Assembly (NCBI GenBank): GCA_029933225.1
Contig: JAOZOO010000023.1
Span: forward strand, 1 to 35,129
From: Bacteroidales bacterium
GTDB taxonomy: Bacteria > Bacteroidota > Bacteroidia > Bacteroidales > F082
Length of the DNA stretch: 35,129 nt
Direction of reading: 5' to 3'
Position numbers and translations under genes: made by a program
The notes under the pieces: model-generated
Databases searched by the model: none
What the model was told of the DNA's origin: nothing
The model's input: only the letters and a program-made list of their open reading frames with translations
Shown: positions 6,435 to 14,800 of the stretch, one piece after another
How the letters are laid out: every line of letters starts with the position of its first letter
Position numbering within the stretch: the stretch's first letter is position 1

Positions 6435-6482
6435 GACATTAATTATTGTTCGCTGTCAGTTTCCCCATCCTTCAGGATGGGG
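6398..6482 (-). repeat. REP-like element copy A (two hairpins and a 45-nt spacer)
   Basis: Two perfect 8-bp stems with 4-nt loops (CCCCGTTC-TGAA-GAACGGGG at 6398-6417; CCCCATCC-TTCA-GGATGGGG at 6463-6482) flank a 45-nt spacer. The loops are reverse complements and the spacer ends are inverted (AAACTGA and TCAGTTA), so this is a head-to-head REP pair (a BIME-like unit). The spacer is 36/45 identical to that of copy B at 26747-26831, and both copies are exactly 85 bp. It fills the gap between the ABC ATPase stop codon and the cobalamin adenosyltransferase start. The GTTA/GTTT bases flanking the hairpins resemble the tetranucleotide guides of REP elements mobilised by RAYT (IS200-like) transposases, but no transposase is present here. 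Confidence 0.85.
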
Positions 6483-6495
6483 TTAGCTCCTCGTC

Positions 6496-7230
6496 TCAAG
6501 ATTCCTCTTCCACCACCTGATAATCTTTCACTTTTTTGATATTCCTGTTCACGGTATCGGAAGCGATCCTGCCATCCATCAGGCGGATGATCCGGTGGGC
6601 ATGCTGCGCAATATCCTGTTCATGGGTAACGATTATGATCGTGTTCCCTTTTTCATGGATTTGTTCCAGCAGTCCGAGTATCTCGATTGATGTCTTGGAA
6701 TCGAGGTTTCCCGTGGGCTCGTCGGCCAGCACAATGGATGGATTGTTGACCAGTGCCCTGGCAATGGCCACCCTTTGTCGTTGTCCTCCCGACAATTCAT
6801 TGGGTTTGTGAGTCACACGGTCAGCAAGTTGAACCTGTCTCAGCGCTTCTTCCGCCATTTGTATTCGCTGACGCTTTGGGATACCGGCATATATCAAAGG
6901 CAGCATCACATTTTCCAGTGCCGTTGACCTTTGCAACAGGTTAAACGTCTGAAAAATGAACCCGATCTCTTTGTTCCGTATGTCAGCCAGTTCGTTATCA
7001 GTCAGTTTACTAACATCCACACCGTTCAGATGGTAGTGTCCGGCAGTGGGTGTATCGAGGCATCCCAGCACGTTCATCATGGTGGACTTTCCCGAGCCGG
7101 ACGGCCCCATCAGCGCCACAAACTCATTTCGGCGAATGGAGACGGATACATCAACCAATGCTTTGACGGTAACCTTTCCCACCTGATAAAAGCGGGATAT
7201 ATTTTCAAAACGAATTATTTCTTCATTCAT
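6496..7230 (-). CDS. ABC transporter ATP-binding protein (LolD/MacB-type)
   Basis: 244 residues from the ATG at 7230; the frame extends further upstream but into the neighbouring methyltransferase and without conserved sequence. Complete ATPase motifs: Walker [10 protein letters not shown] (42-50), Q-loop Q94, signature LSGGQ (146-150), Walker B IVLADE (166-171) and switch His 203. The [19 protein letters not shown] and EPTGNLDS segments are those of the LolD/MacB/FtsE-like subfamily, whose members power lipoprotein release, macrolide or peptide export, or cell-division complexes. No permease gene is adjacent, so the partner must lie elsewhere. A TACATTTG box is at 7252-7259. REP copy A begins 13 nt after its stop codon. 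Confidence 0.9.
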   Translation of the reverse strand: MNEEIIRFENISRFYQVGKVTVKALVDVSVSIRRNEFVALMGPSGSGKSTMMNVLGCLDTPTAGHYHLNGVDVSKLTDNELADIRNKEIGFIFQTFNLLQRSTALENVMLPLIYAGIPKRQRIQMAEEALRQVQLADRVTHKPNELSGGQRQRVAIARALVNNPSIVLADEPTGNLDSKTSIEILGLLEQIHEKGNTIIIVTHEQDIAQHAHRIIRLMDGRIASDTVNRNIKKVKDYQVVEEES

Positions 7231-7251
7231 GGACAATCGAAGTTTAGTTGT

Positions 7252-7259
7252 CAAATGTA
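7252..7259 (-). promoter_or_regulatory. Minus-7 box TACATTTG for the ABC ATPase
   Basis: TACATTTG (TAnnTTTG) on the leftward strand lies 21 nt before the ATG at 7230 and 23 nt after the stop of the upstream methyltransferase gene. No clear minus-33 element is found, so the gene may equally be read from upstream. Confidence 0.4.
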
Positions 7260-7282
7260 CGAAAATCCCTGCCTGTAAAATG

Positions 7283-8074
7283 TCAATATCGTAAAATGAA
7301 ATCCTGTTTTGCAATCCCTTTTCTGAAAAATACCAGCCCGATCCAGTAAAGATCAATGGTAATGCTCACCCTTTCGTCTTTTTTAATCTTTTTCCACGCT
7401 TTGCTCATTCCCCTCGACCAGTGGATATCGTCAAACATAAAAACGCTGTTTTCATGCGCACATTTCATACACTTGTTAAAATAGCGAAGTGTGGATTTCT
7501 TGCGGTGGTTACCGTCAAAAAAGACCATGTCGAGTTGATCAACATTTTGAACAATGTTATTCAGAATGGCTCCGAACTCACCCACTTCTACCTCAATATT
7601 GAGGCCGTGCCTTTCAAATGTTTCGTTGGCTATGGTGGTCAGTCCCATGCTGCCTTCCATGGTGATGATCTTTGCCTGTGGATGACCTTTTGAAAGATAA
7701 GCGGCGCTGATACCCACCGAAGTACCGAATTCAAGAATGGTTTCCGGTTTAAAATAGCGAGACAGGCGAAAAAGCAGTTCAAGTTGTTTACGGGTGTGGC
7801 CCGATTGTTTGACAATGTTCCCGACAGTTTTTACTTTGACGATGTAATCTTTGTTTCCGGCCACGGCACCAAAATCCATGGTTTCAATTTTATCGGTCCG
7901 CCGGGCAAATTTCTTCCTTAGCCTGTTCAGTTCGCGGAATTCTTTGTATTTCGTTTTATCCTTAAAAACTTTTTCGATCAGGTCGTAAACAAAAGGCGAA
8001 TGAACCTGATACCGCGTTTTGGTTTTTCGCAAATAATTCAGATACGCCGTGACCTGCCAGACCTTTCCCATCAT
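7283..8074 (-). CDS. Class I SAM-dependent methyltransferase
   Basis: 263 residues (263 from the first of two consecutive ATGs). The N-terminal 100 residues are helical and basic ([27 protein letters not shown]). The Rossmann SAM domain follows: [13 protein letters not shown] (115-127, motif I), IITMEGS with an acidic motif II (E140) and [11 protein letters not shown] (182-192), the O-methyltransferase-like post-motif segment, then [10 protein letters not shown]. It resembles the O-methyltransferase/MTase_24 families acting on small molecules or sugars. The substrate is unknown. It lies 9 nt after the stop of the exported-protein gene upstream, suggesting an operon. Bacteroidota often keep this gene near ABC ATPase genes. 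Confidence 0.82.
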   Translation of the reverse strand: MMGKVWQVTAYLNYLRKTKTRYQVHSPFVYDLIEKVFKDKTKYKEFRELNRLRKKFARRTDKIETMDFGAVAGNKDYIVKVKTVGNIVKQSGHTRKQLELLFRLSRYFKPETILEFGTSVGISAAYLSKGHPQAKIITMEGSMGLTTIANETFERHGLNIEVEVGEFGAILNNIVQNVDQLDMVFFDGNHRKKSTLRYFNKCMKCAHENSVFMFDDIHWSRGMSKAWKKIKKDERVSITIDLYWIGLVFFRKGIAKQDFILRY

Positions 8075-8083
8075 TTCGGGGTT

Positions 8084-9640
8084 TTAATTGTAAGCGATTT
8101 TGTTCAGATAAAAAACAGTCCGTATGTTTTGTTCATCAAGTGATCGGTTTTTCAGCTTTTGATATCCGTAAACCAGGTAATAATTATCGTACCATTTTAA
8201 TAAATTGTTATAATTATCGGCTGTCACACGATCGTTCGGGACCTTTGTGACAATGGGCGTTTCAGCCGTTCCGATATCCACCGGACCTTCAATGGTTTTC
8301 AAAAATATTTTTCCGTTATTCACATAAGCAATGTTAACATAATTATCCTCATTAAAAACAATGGATTTTCTTTTCAGGGAATAGGAGATCAGGTCGCGGA
8401 TGGAAAAATCATTGTTCCAGATCAACTGGCCGTCATCCGACAAACCGACCACCACAACGTCATAAAATTCATAACCAACAAACAACCGGTAAGAATAAGG
8501 GACCGGTCTTCCGTAGAAATCGTAATCCATCCGCGTTTCCGTCTGGTAATAAGGCTTGTAGGCTTCTACGGAAAAAACATACTGATCGTTTACTTTAATG
8601 ACTTCAGGATCAGTAAAATGAAAATATCCCAACACTTTTTTTAAATCATCCACTGTTCGCACATTTTTCCGGTAATCCAGTTTGCCGCTTCCCAGCGCAC
8701 CCGTAATGTTATTCAGTTGCATAAAATCATAAAAATGCAAAGTTTTTTGCTGACCGTTCTCAAACTCCAGATAAAACATACCCACCGAGTGGGCTTCTTC
8801 TTTGTCCTGGTTTGTTATTTCTTTCAAGGAAAGAACATTACCCGTGTAAATATCATAAATACCAAAGACTTTTAAATGCTGGTTATTTATCGGGATAAAA
8901 ACAAAATCGCTAAGCACTTTCAGGTTGGCATCTGTTTCCGCCTGCAACACTTTATCCACAGTCCCTGCTTTGGTAAACGAAATGATCTCATCAACGATAT
9001 AGCGATTATCCTTTGAAGTTTTCAATGCAATGTAAAACCGCTTCCATCTTTTGTCGGCATGCATTTGCATGATATAGCTGTCGTTTCCTTCCTCAACATG
9101 AAGCGGGTTAACATCTCCTGTCAAAAGATCAATAAACACCAGGTCGGTGGCAAACCCTTTCAGGTTCAGCGCCAGGCAGCCCGTATTGTCTATCACTTCA
9201 AACCCTGCGATCTCTGATTTCTCAGGAAATGTTCCCGAAACTTTCGTGAACTCTTCGGTGCGCATGTTGTAACTCACAATATCATAAAAACCTAAATCGC
9301 TTTTTGAACGGGAGGAATTCCGAAAAAACATATACAATCTTTCACCCGATATTTTTGCGTCCAGAAACACTAATTTATCTGTTAACGGTATAAACTTGAG
9401 CCATTTCTGCCTGAGTGATTCGTTAAACAAACCAAAATACCATTTTCGTTCGTCATTGCTGTTCACTTCATTGCTTTCATAAAAGATCAGTATTTTTTTA
9501 TCCTTCAGCTTCTCCACATGGAAAGTTTCCACATCAACGCCTGCCGGCACTTCCAACCGCACAGGCTTCAGTTTCTGCCCGAAAATGATAAACGGAAAGA
9601 CAAGCAGGAGAAATAATATTGTAAAACGCTTTTTCGACAT
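8084..9640 (-). CDS. Exported protein of unknown function (518 aa)
   Basis: 518 residues from the ATG at 9640, where a clean signal peptide begins (MSKKRFTILFLLLVFPFIIFGQ, cleavage likely after G-Q). The mature protein is strand-rich, with recurring aromatic and acidic segments such as KWYFGLFNESLRQKWLKFIP, DLVFIDLLTGDV and VFGIYDIYTGNVLSLKE. These look like blades of a beta-propeller, but I cannot assign a known family. There is no T9SS sorting domain and no lipobox, so it is periplasmic or associated with the outer membrane by other means. A TAACTTTG box at 9713-9720 could start transcription about 70 nt upstream. The neighbouring methyltransferase gene follows after 9 nt. Confidence 0.7.
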   Translation of the reverse strand: MSKKRFTILFLLLVFPFIIFGQKLKPVRLEVPAGVDVETFHVEKLKDKKILIFYESNEVNSNDERKWYFGLFNESLRQKWLKFIPLTDKLVFLDAKISGERLYMFFRNSSRSKSDLGFYDIVSYNMRTEEFTKVSGTFPEKSEIAGFEVIDNTGCLALNLKGFATDLVFIDLLTGDVNPLHVEEGNDSYIMQMHADKRWKRFYIALKTSKDNRYIVDEIISFTKAGTVDKVLQAETDANLKVLSDFVFIPINNQHLKVFGIYDIYTGNVLSLKEITNQDKEEAHSVGMFYLEFENGQQKTLHFYDFMQLNNITGALGSGKLDYRKNVRTVDDLKKVLGYFHFTDPEVIKVNDQYVFSVEAYKPYYQTETRMDYDFYGRPVPYSYRLFVGYEFYDVVVVGLSDDGQLIWNNDFSIRDLISYSLKRKSIVFNEDNYVNIAYVNNGKIFLKTIEGPVDIGTAETPIVTKVPNDRVTADNYNNLLKWYDNYYLVYGYQKLKNRSLDEQNIRTVFYLNKIAYN

Positions 9641-9712
9641 ATTATCTGTTTGAAATGAACGTAAAAACCTGCGATTCATTATTGAGCACACTACGAAAAA
9701 TATTATTCCGAA

Positions 9713-9720
9713 CAAAGTTA
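9713..9720 (-). promoter_or_regulatory. Minus-7 box TAACTTTG for the 518-aa exported protein
   Basis: TAACTTTG on the leftward strand, 72 nt before the ATG at 9640. No minus-33 match at 19-21 nt. The region 9641-10074 otherwise holds no gene: it contains this box and the MITE-like element at 9915-10054. A 61-codon frame at 9655-9840 looks non-coding. Confidence 0.4.
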
Positions 9721-9914
9721 CAATTTAATACCGGAAATCTATGCGGGACAAACAAAAACCCGACCAATATGAAGGAAAGTCTCTGCCGGAAAATCTGTAA
9801 AAATCTGGCAATTCCTGTTATCTTAAAAAAAGGAAAGTAATAACGATAGCAGACCCCTCCTCGCTGCGCTGTGTTAAACGAGGGCGAAATCATCATAACC
9901 GTTAGAAAGACAAA

Positions 9915-10054
9915 GGGGCTGTCTAAAAGGATGTATCTATTAAAGATTTCACGCAACGACGCCAAGAACGCAAAGTTATCTTACTGATTTATAGTTACAT
10001 CTATTCTCTGCGTCGCTGCGCCTTTGTGTGAAACATGACTTTTTAGACAGCCCC
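9915..10054. mobile_element. MITE-like element with 14-bp terminal inverted repeats
   Basis: Perfect 14-bp terminal inverted repeats (GGGGCTGTCTAAAA at 9915-9928 and its reverse complement at 10041-10054) bound a 140-bp element without a coding frame. Inside, TTTCACGCAACGACGCC (from 9947) and CTCTGCGTCGCTGCG…GTGTGAAA (to 10033) form a second, imperfect inverted repeat. The ends resemble those of some insertion sequences that start GGGGCTGTC. No convincing target-site duplication is visible (flanks ACAAA and AATGA). It is probably a non-autonomous element mobilised by a transposase elsewhere. Confidence 0.75.
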
Positions 10055-10074
10055 AATGAGTGTAACATAAAAAA

Positions 10075-11718
10075 CTATCTGATTTGTAGCTTTCCGGAAG
10101 CTGTTTTCCCGTCGGCAAAAGTAATGTGCACAAGATAGATACCTGAATGCAGGCCGCTGACATTGATTCTGTTTACTCCTTTCGTAACGTTAACTGTCAT
10201 CACTTTTCTCCCTGTCAGGTCAACGATGATAAGCTCACCCGTGGCTGATGAATTCAGGTTGATAAGGTCACTTGCCGGATTGGGATACAGTACAATTGTT
10301 TCTGTTTTGTTCTCCCCGATTCCAACGCCCTGAATACCATAGATCAGGATATCATCAACTTCCCATGTTGCCGATTGTTCAGCCGTGGAAGTGTATTTAA
10401 AACCGAGATAACTTGATTCGGCGGCCATCGAAGTCAGGTCAACGTCACCCGAAGGAACCCAGTTCCAGCTACCGTCCGACCAGGCAGCCTGATCGGTGAT
10501 ATCAAGCCAGGTAAAGTTGTTCGGATCACCTGCGCCGTCATAGTCAGAAGAAAAGAACAGTTGCAGATCGGGACCGGAATAATTCATTCCGCTGATAAAA
10601 TTGAAAGTAACACTTGTAAATCCCGTCAAATTCATCTGTGGTGAGATCAGCCAGTCTTCATTTTCATTTGATCCGGAATCGTAACCTGACATACGGGCAA
10701 ATTTGTTCCCGCTGAATTCATAATTTTCCCATACCTGGGCTCCGGTTACATTGTAAGCTGTCCAGGTACCCAGTGTACCGCTTTCAAAATCTTCCTGGTT
10801 AATTACTACAATATTGGGGATTTGGGCAGTTGCAACCGGCGGATTGCCATCGGTTTTGTAGTTGATATTGTCACCCGAGTTGGTGTAAGGATAAATAGTG
10901 AAAGTATAATCCTGCCCGGGCGTCAGGTCGGGAAATGTGTAAGTTCCTTCACCATACGTCACATTCACAGCCACTTCACCATCCGACCAGTCGAGGTCGT
11001 TTGAAACCGGAACACCATCAACCGGTGCGGTAAAGTCGGTAGAAGTACCTTCATGACCAAGGATTAGATAGGCGCTGGGCAATTGTTCTCCGACGGCATC
11101 TATCCAGTTCAGGATAATGCTTACCCCCGATGCGGTAGCCGTAAAAAACGTTGGGTAATTGCTCGGCTCCGGGTAGTTGGTTGATCCGGCTTCTATCGAA
11201 AAATCATCATAATACACGTAGCCGCCATCTACATTATCCTGTTTGTAAACCCGTACCTCAAAACGGAACTGTGTAGCATCCGCCGGGGCAATCAGGGTAA
11301 CCTCAAAATGTTGCCAGGAAGCATTTTCTTCGCTGTAGGTTGAGGGTCGCAGCACATCACCGTCCACATCAATAGTGCTCCCGCCGGCATCCAGCCAGTA
11401 AGACCAGATACGGGTCTTGGCATCGGTGGCATTGTCGTAATACCAATAGCTGATGGTGTATTGCTGGCCGGCCGTGATACCCTGTACATCCTGCCTGAAT
11501 TTTTTTGAGCTGCTTGCAGACTGGTGTGCCGCCGAATAGGTACCACCATGAACCTCCGCAGTGCTCTGGCTAATGTTTTCATAAAGGTCCCATCCGGTGG
11601 GCGTGTTGGCGTCGTCCCATTGTTCCAGGTCTCCGTTTGTAACCATATTTTGACCCGACACGTAAAAGTGTGATGAGAAGATCATCACAAAAACAAAAAA
11701 AAAGTAAATTTTTTTCAT
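10075..11718 (-). CDS. T9SS-secreted multidomain surface protein (547 aa)
   Basis: 547 residues. A signal peptide (1-23, ending VSGQ) is followed by a beta-sandwich, carbohydrate-binding-like module (about 24-173: MVTNGDLEQW…GWDLYENI…FRQDVQGITAGQQYTISYWYY…GYVYYDDFSIE). A fibronectin-III-like segment comes next (about 185-300), then a choice-of-anchor J module (about 305-465: EDFESG.LGTW…NEDWLISPQMNL…YLGFKYTS..ATWEVDDI). The C-terminus is a type A T9SS sorting domain (about 475-547: LYPNPASDLINL…GRKVM…GIYLVHITFADG). It is predicted to cross the outer membrane by T9SS and be anchored or released. No catalytic domain is visible; the modules suggest polymer binding or adhesion. It is paralogous in two modules to the larger neighbour upstream. 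Confidence 0.85.
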   Translation of the reverse strand: MKKIYFFFVFVMIFSSHFYVSGQNMVTNGDLEQWDDANTPTGWDLYENISQSTAEVHGGTYSAAHQSASSSKKFRQDVQGITAGQQYTISYWYYDNATDAKTRIWSYWLDAGGSTIDVDGDVLRPSTYSEENASWQHFEVTLIAPADATQFRFEVRVYKQDNVDGGYVYYDDFSIEAGSTNYPEPSNYPTFFTATASGVSIILNWIDAVGEQLPSAYLILGHEGTSTDFTAPVDGVPVSNDLDWSDGEVAVNVTYGEGTYTFPDLTPGQDYTFTIYPYTNSGDNINYKTDGNPPVATAQIPNIVVINQEDFESGTLGTWTAYNVTGAQVWENYEFSGNKFARMSGYDSGSNENEDWLISPQMNLTGFTSVTFNFISGMNYSGPDLQLFFSSDYDGAGDPNNFTWLDITDQAAWSDGSWNWVPSGDVDLTSMAAESSYLGFKYTSTAEQSATWEVDDILIYGIQGVGIGENKTETIVLYPNPASDLINLNSSATGELIIVDLTGRKVMTVNVTKGVNRINVSGLHSGIYLVHITFADGKTASGKLQIR

Positions 11719-11766
11719 GACTTTGAATTTGATTTTATTATTTATTTAAGTTTTTAATGTGAAACC

Positions 11767-11819
11767 AAACAACCCCTCTCCCCCGAAACTGATTCAGTTC
11801 GGAGACAGAGGGGTTGTTT
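11767..11819. terminator. Long hairpin, putative terminator between the two T9SS genes
   Basis: A 13-bp perfect outer stem (11767-11779 with 11807-11819, AACAACCCCTCT/AGAGGGGTTGTT core) encloses a second stem formed by CCGAAACTGA and TCAGTTCGG. Read leftward, as both flanking genes are, it follows the 1307-aa gene by about 55 nt and is trailed by TTTGGTTT, a modest U-tract. The + strand has a better T-run (TTTTT) although no + gene ends here. It could be a terminator or part of the leader of the downstream gene. Confidence 0.55.
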
Positions 11820-11873
11820 TTAACCGGTATTACTCCATATCATTTTATCCATATCCATTTAAAAAAACAAATA

Positions 11874-14800
11874 CTATTTGATCAGGAGTCTTTTTACAAT
11901 CGTTGCACCCTGCTTTGTGTCAGTAAACTTTACAAAATAAACACCTTTGTTCAGGCTTTGCAGGTTTAATTTTTCGCGACCGAAAACCGTACTCCGTTCC
12001 ACAATCTTACCCGTAAAGTCATAAATGATCATTTCGGCCTCAACGCCTGCAGGTATCACAATATTCACCTGACCATTGGTTGGGTTTGGATATATATTAA
12101 CCGTTTTATCCGTTAAAAGGTTGTCATAAATTCCCACCGGCGTAACTTCGATAAAGTCTTCTTTAGTCAGTGAGTCACTGCCAAAGGTGTTGGTCACGAT
12201 CAGTGTAACATCGTAAAATGCGTGTTCATCAATCAGATAATAAATATTCTGGGGATTTTCCTCTGTGGACTGATCGGGTGTACCGCCTTCAAAATACCAC
12301 TGATAATTCAGACTGTCACCGGTTGACAGGCTGGTAAAATTGACGTAACCGCCGGCAGGTACCACATAAGTATCCGCATCAAAATCGGCTTCCGGCACAT
12401 AGCCCGAGTAAATATAATCGGTGTAAGTAATACTATCTGTATTTGCACCGTCGGATACAACCAGCGTAACATCCCACATTCCGGGCGAGTCGTAATGGAT
12501 ATAAGGTGGCGACTGTCCGTCAAAGCTGCCGGGCGTACCGCCTTCAAAAGTCCAGTTCCAACTGGTCGGATCACCCGATGTCTGATCGGTAAACAGCACA
12601 CTGTCGCCTACCGGAACTACGGTTTTGTCGGCATCGAATCCGGCAATGAGCGATATCTGGCATGCAAATCCCGGCGTGGCAAAGATGGAATCACCATCGG
12701 CATTGACTGCCATAAAATTCACCGAAGCATTCCAGTACTGAGGCTGCGAGTTGTCAACATCCGGGTTACAAAGTGTAAGTGAAGCTCCCCAGCCGTCTGC
12801 CAGCGTATCCCAGGGCAAAGCATCATCATAGGGAACATAGTCAACCACATTGCCGAGCGAGTCAGACAGTTCAACGGGTTCTCCGCTGTTTTTCAGCCCG
12901 CCGCTGGTCCACTGGTATGACTGCACGCTGAAAGTATTCATCATGGCTACCGAATCTTTTGCCAGCAGCATGAACGTATCCGGAAGAATTGATATATCGG
13001 GGAAAATATATTCAACACCATCGGACATATAAAAACCCTTCATATTTACGGTGTCTTCCGAATTGTTATAGAATTCGATAAACTCGAGTGAGTCTTCTCC
13101 CGATTCCGGTGGGTTGTACATGATCTCTGTAATGACAATATTGGGTAGATCATAAGGTTCGATGATTGAAAAATAATCGGCGCTTTCCCCGACGGGGTCT
13201 TCGTCTTCGAGTCCGGATATTCTTATTTTGTAGTCATCTCCTGTTTCCTGGTCATCAAAAACATTCCACAGGAAGCTCGAGTCGGAAGCCGGCAGGTTAT
13301 AAACCAGCTCTTGTGGTTCTTCACCGTCTTTCACAAGTTCGATCTTTATGTTGCCATCCCAGAATCCGTAAATCCAAGTGATTTCCCATTGTGAGCCCTG
13401 TTCGATATATTCTCCTCCGACAGGGCTTGTCACCCAGATAAAGGGTACCGGGGGGAAGTTGATCGCGCCTGGCGTTCCTCCGTCCTGCTCGCTGGCAGCC
13501 CAGCTTTCGGGCAGGCTGTTGTCGCTGGCCGGGTCAATGAGCGCCAGTGTGGGGCCATCGCCGTCCGGTTCAGACGGCCACGGATCGGAATCATCATAAG
13601 TGACAATATCCATCAGGATGCCGTCAGCATTGTAGATTCTTACTACATCACCGCCGTTGTTCAACTGGAAATTTCCTGATCCGTCATAATCGGGAGTAAA
13701 AGGAAAATCGCCACTGGTGGCAATTTCAATGGTAAAGAAGCCGCTGTCGGCAATGCTGTATCCTGCCGGAATAATAATGGGTGAATGGCCGGCATCGCTG
13801 TCCAGGATTTTCCAGTTTTCCAGGTCCACCGAAGCGCCTGTTCCGTTATAAAGCTCAATCCACTCTTCATCACCTCCCGGCGAATTGTACATGATCTCGT
13901 TGATAACCAGTGCAGGTGTAGCAGGGACTTCCCACGTTAGCGTTTGCGGCGTGTCGTCAGAAACGGTAAACTGCCAGTTGCCGGCAATCCAGTTGTGTTC
14001 CGTATCGTTTACACCCCACTCCCAGGTGTTTGATCCGCCGTCAACAGCGAGCAGTTGGTAACAAGTCCAGATATGGTCACCTGCCAGCGTGTCGCCGTTG
14101 GTTCCGTCATCATAAAACTGCGTATGCTCCATTCCTCCACCCCATGAGGGATCGTAAAAGCCGTTGGCATCCCAGCTTCCTTTTAAAAAGAAACCGTCAT
14201 AATTTCTTCCGGCCGTATCGATCACAACAAAAGTGACTGAATCCAGTACCGGCGGCGGTCCCGAAACAGTGGTAATGTTGTTCGGGAAATCGTAGGTAAA
14301 TGTTGTCGCGTTCACCCCGTCGGTGGTGAAAGGCGTATTCCCTCCGGTACTCTGGTCCCAGTTTTTGTTGAGCGTAATCTTGCATTCGTAATTTCCGGCG
14401 GGTATCACTACATCAAGTGTGTAAATATCATCGCCGTCCGGGTCTTCCATTTCGCCGAGCGGTTCACCGGCATCCCAATCAGTGCCGCCAAGAAGCGACC
14501 AGAAGTTTCCGGCAACCGTAGGCCTTGTGTGTGTAACCAGGTTGTCTGTATAATTGTATTTCCAGGTGGTATCAGTTGCCGTTGCAAGAATAATTTGCTG
14601 GTTGGTCCCCGGGTACCAATTTCCATCTTCCACAGCTTTATATTCATTTGTACCTGCAGGCAGGTTTTTAGTCAACTCGAACAGTCCGTTGGCATTCAGG
14701 CTCATTTCATAATCCGGGTCACTTGAATTCCAGCCATTGAACGAACCGGCAATAAATACGGAAATATCCAGTTCACCTTCTACCTTAACGTTATCCACTT

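Noticed and set aside
9655-9840. 61-codon frame in the gap before the MITE
   Set aside because: No conserved pattern, crosses the promoter box and signal-peptide upstream region of the leftward gene; composition is not coding-like.
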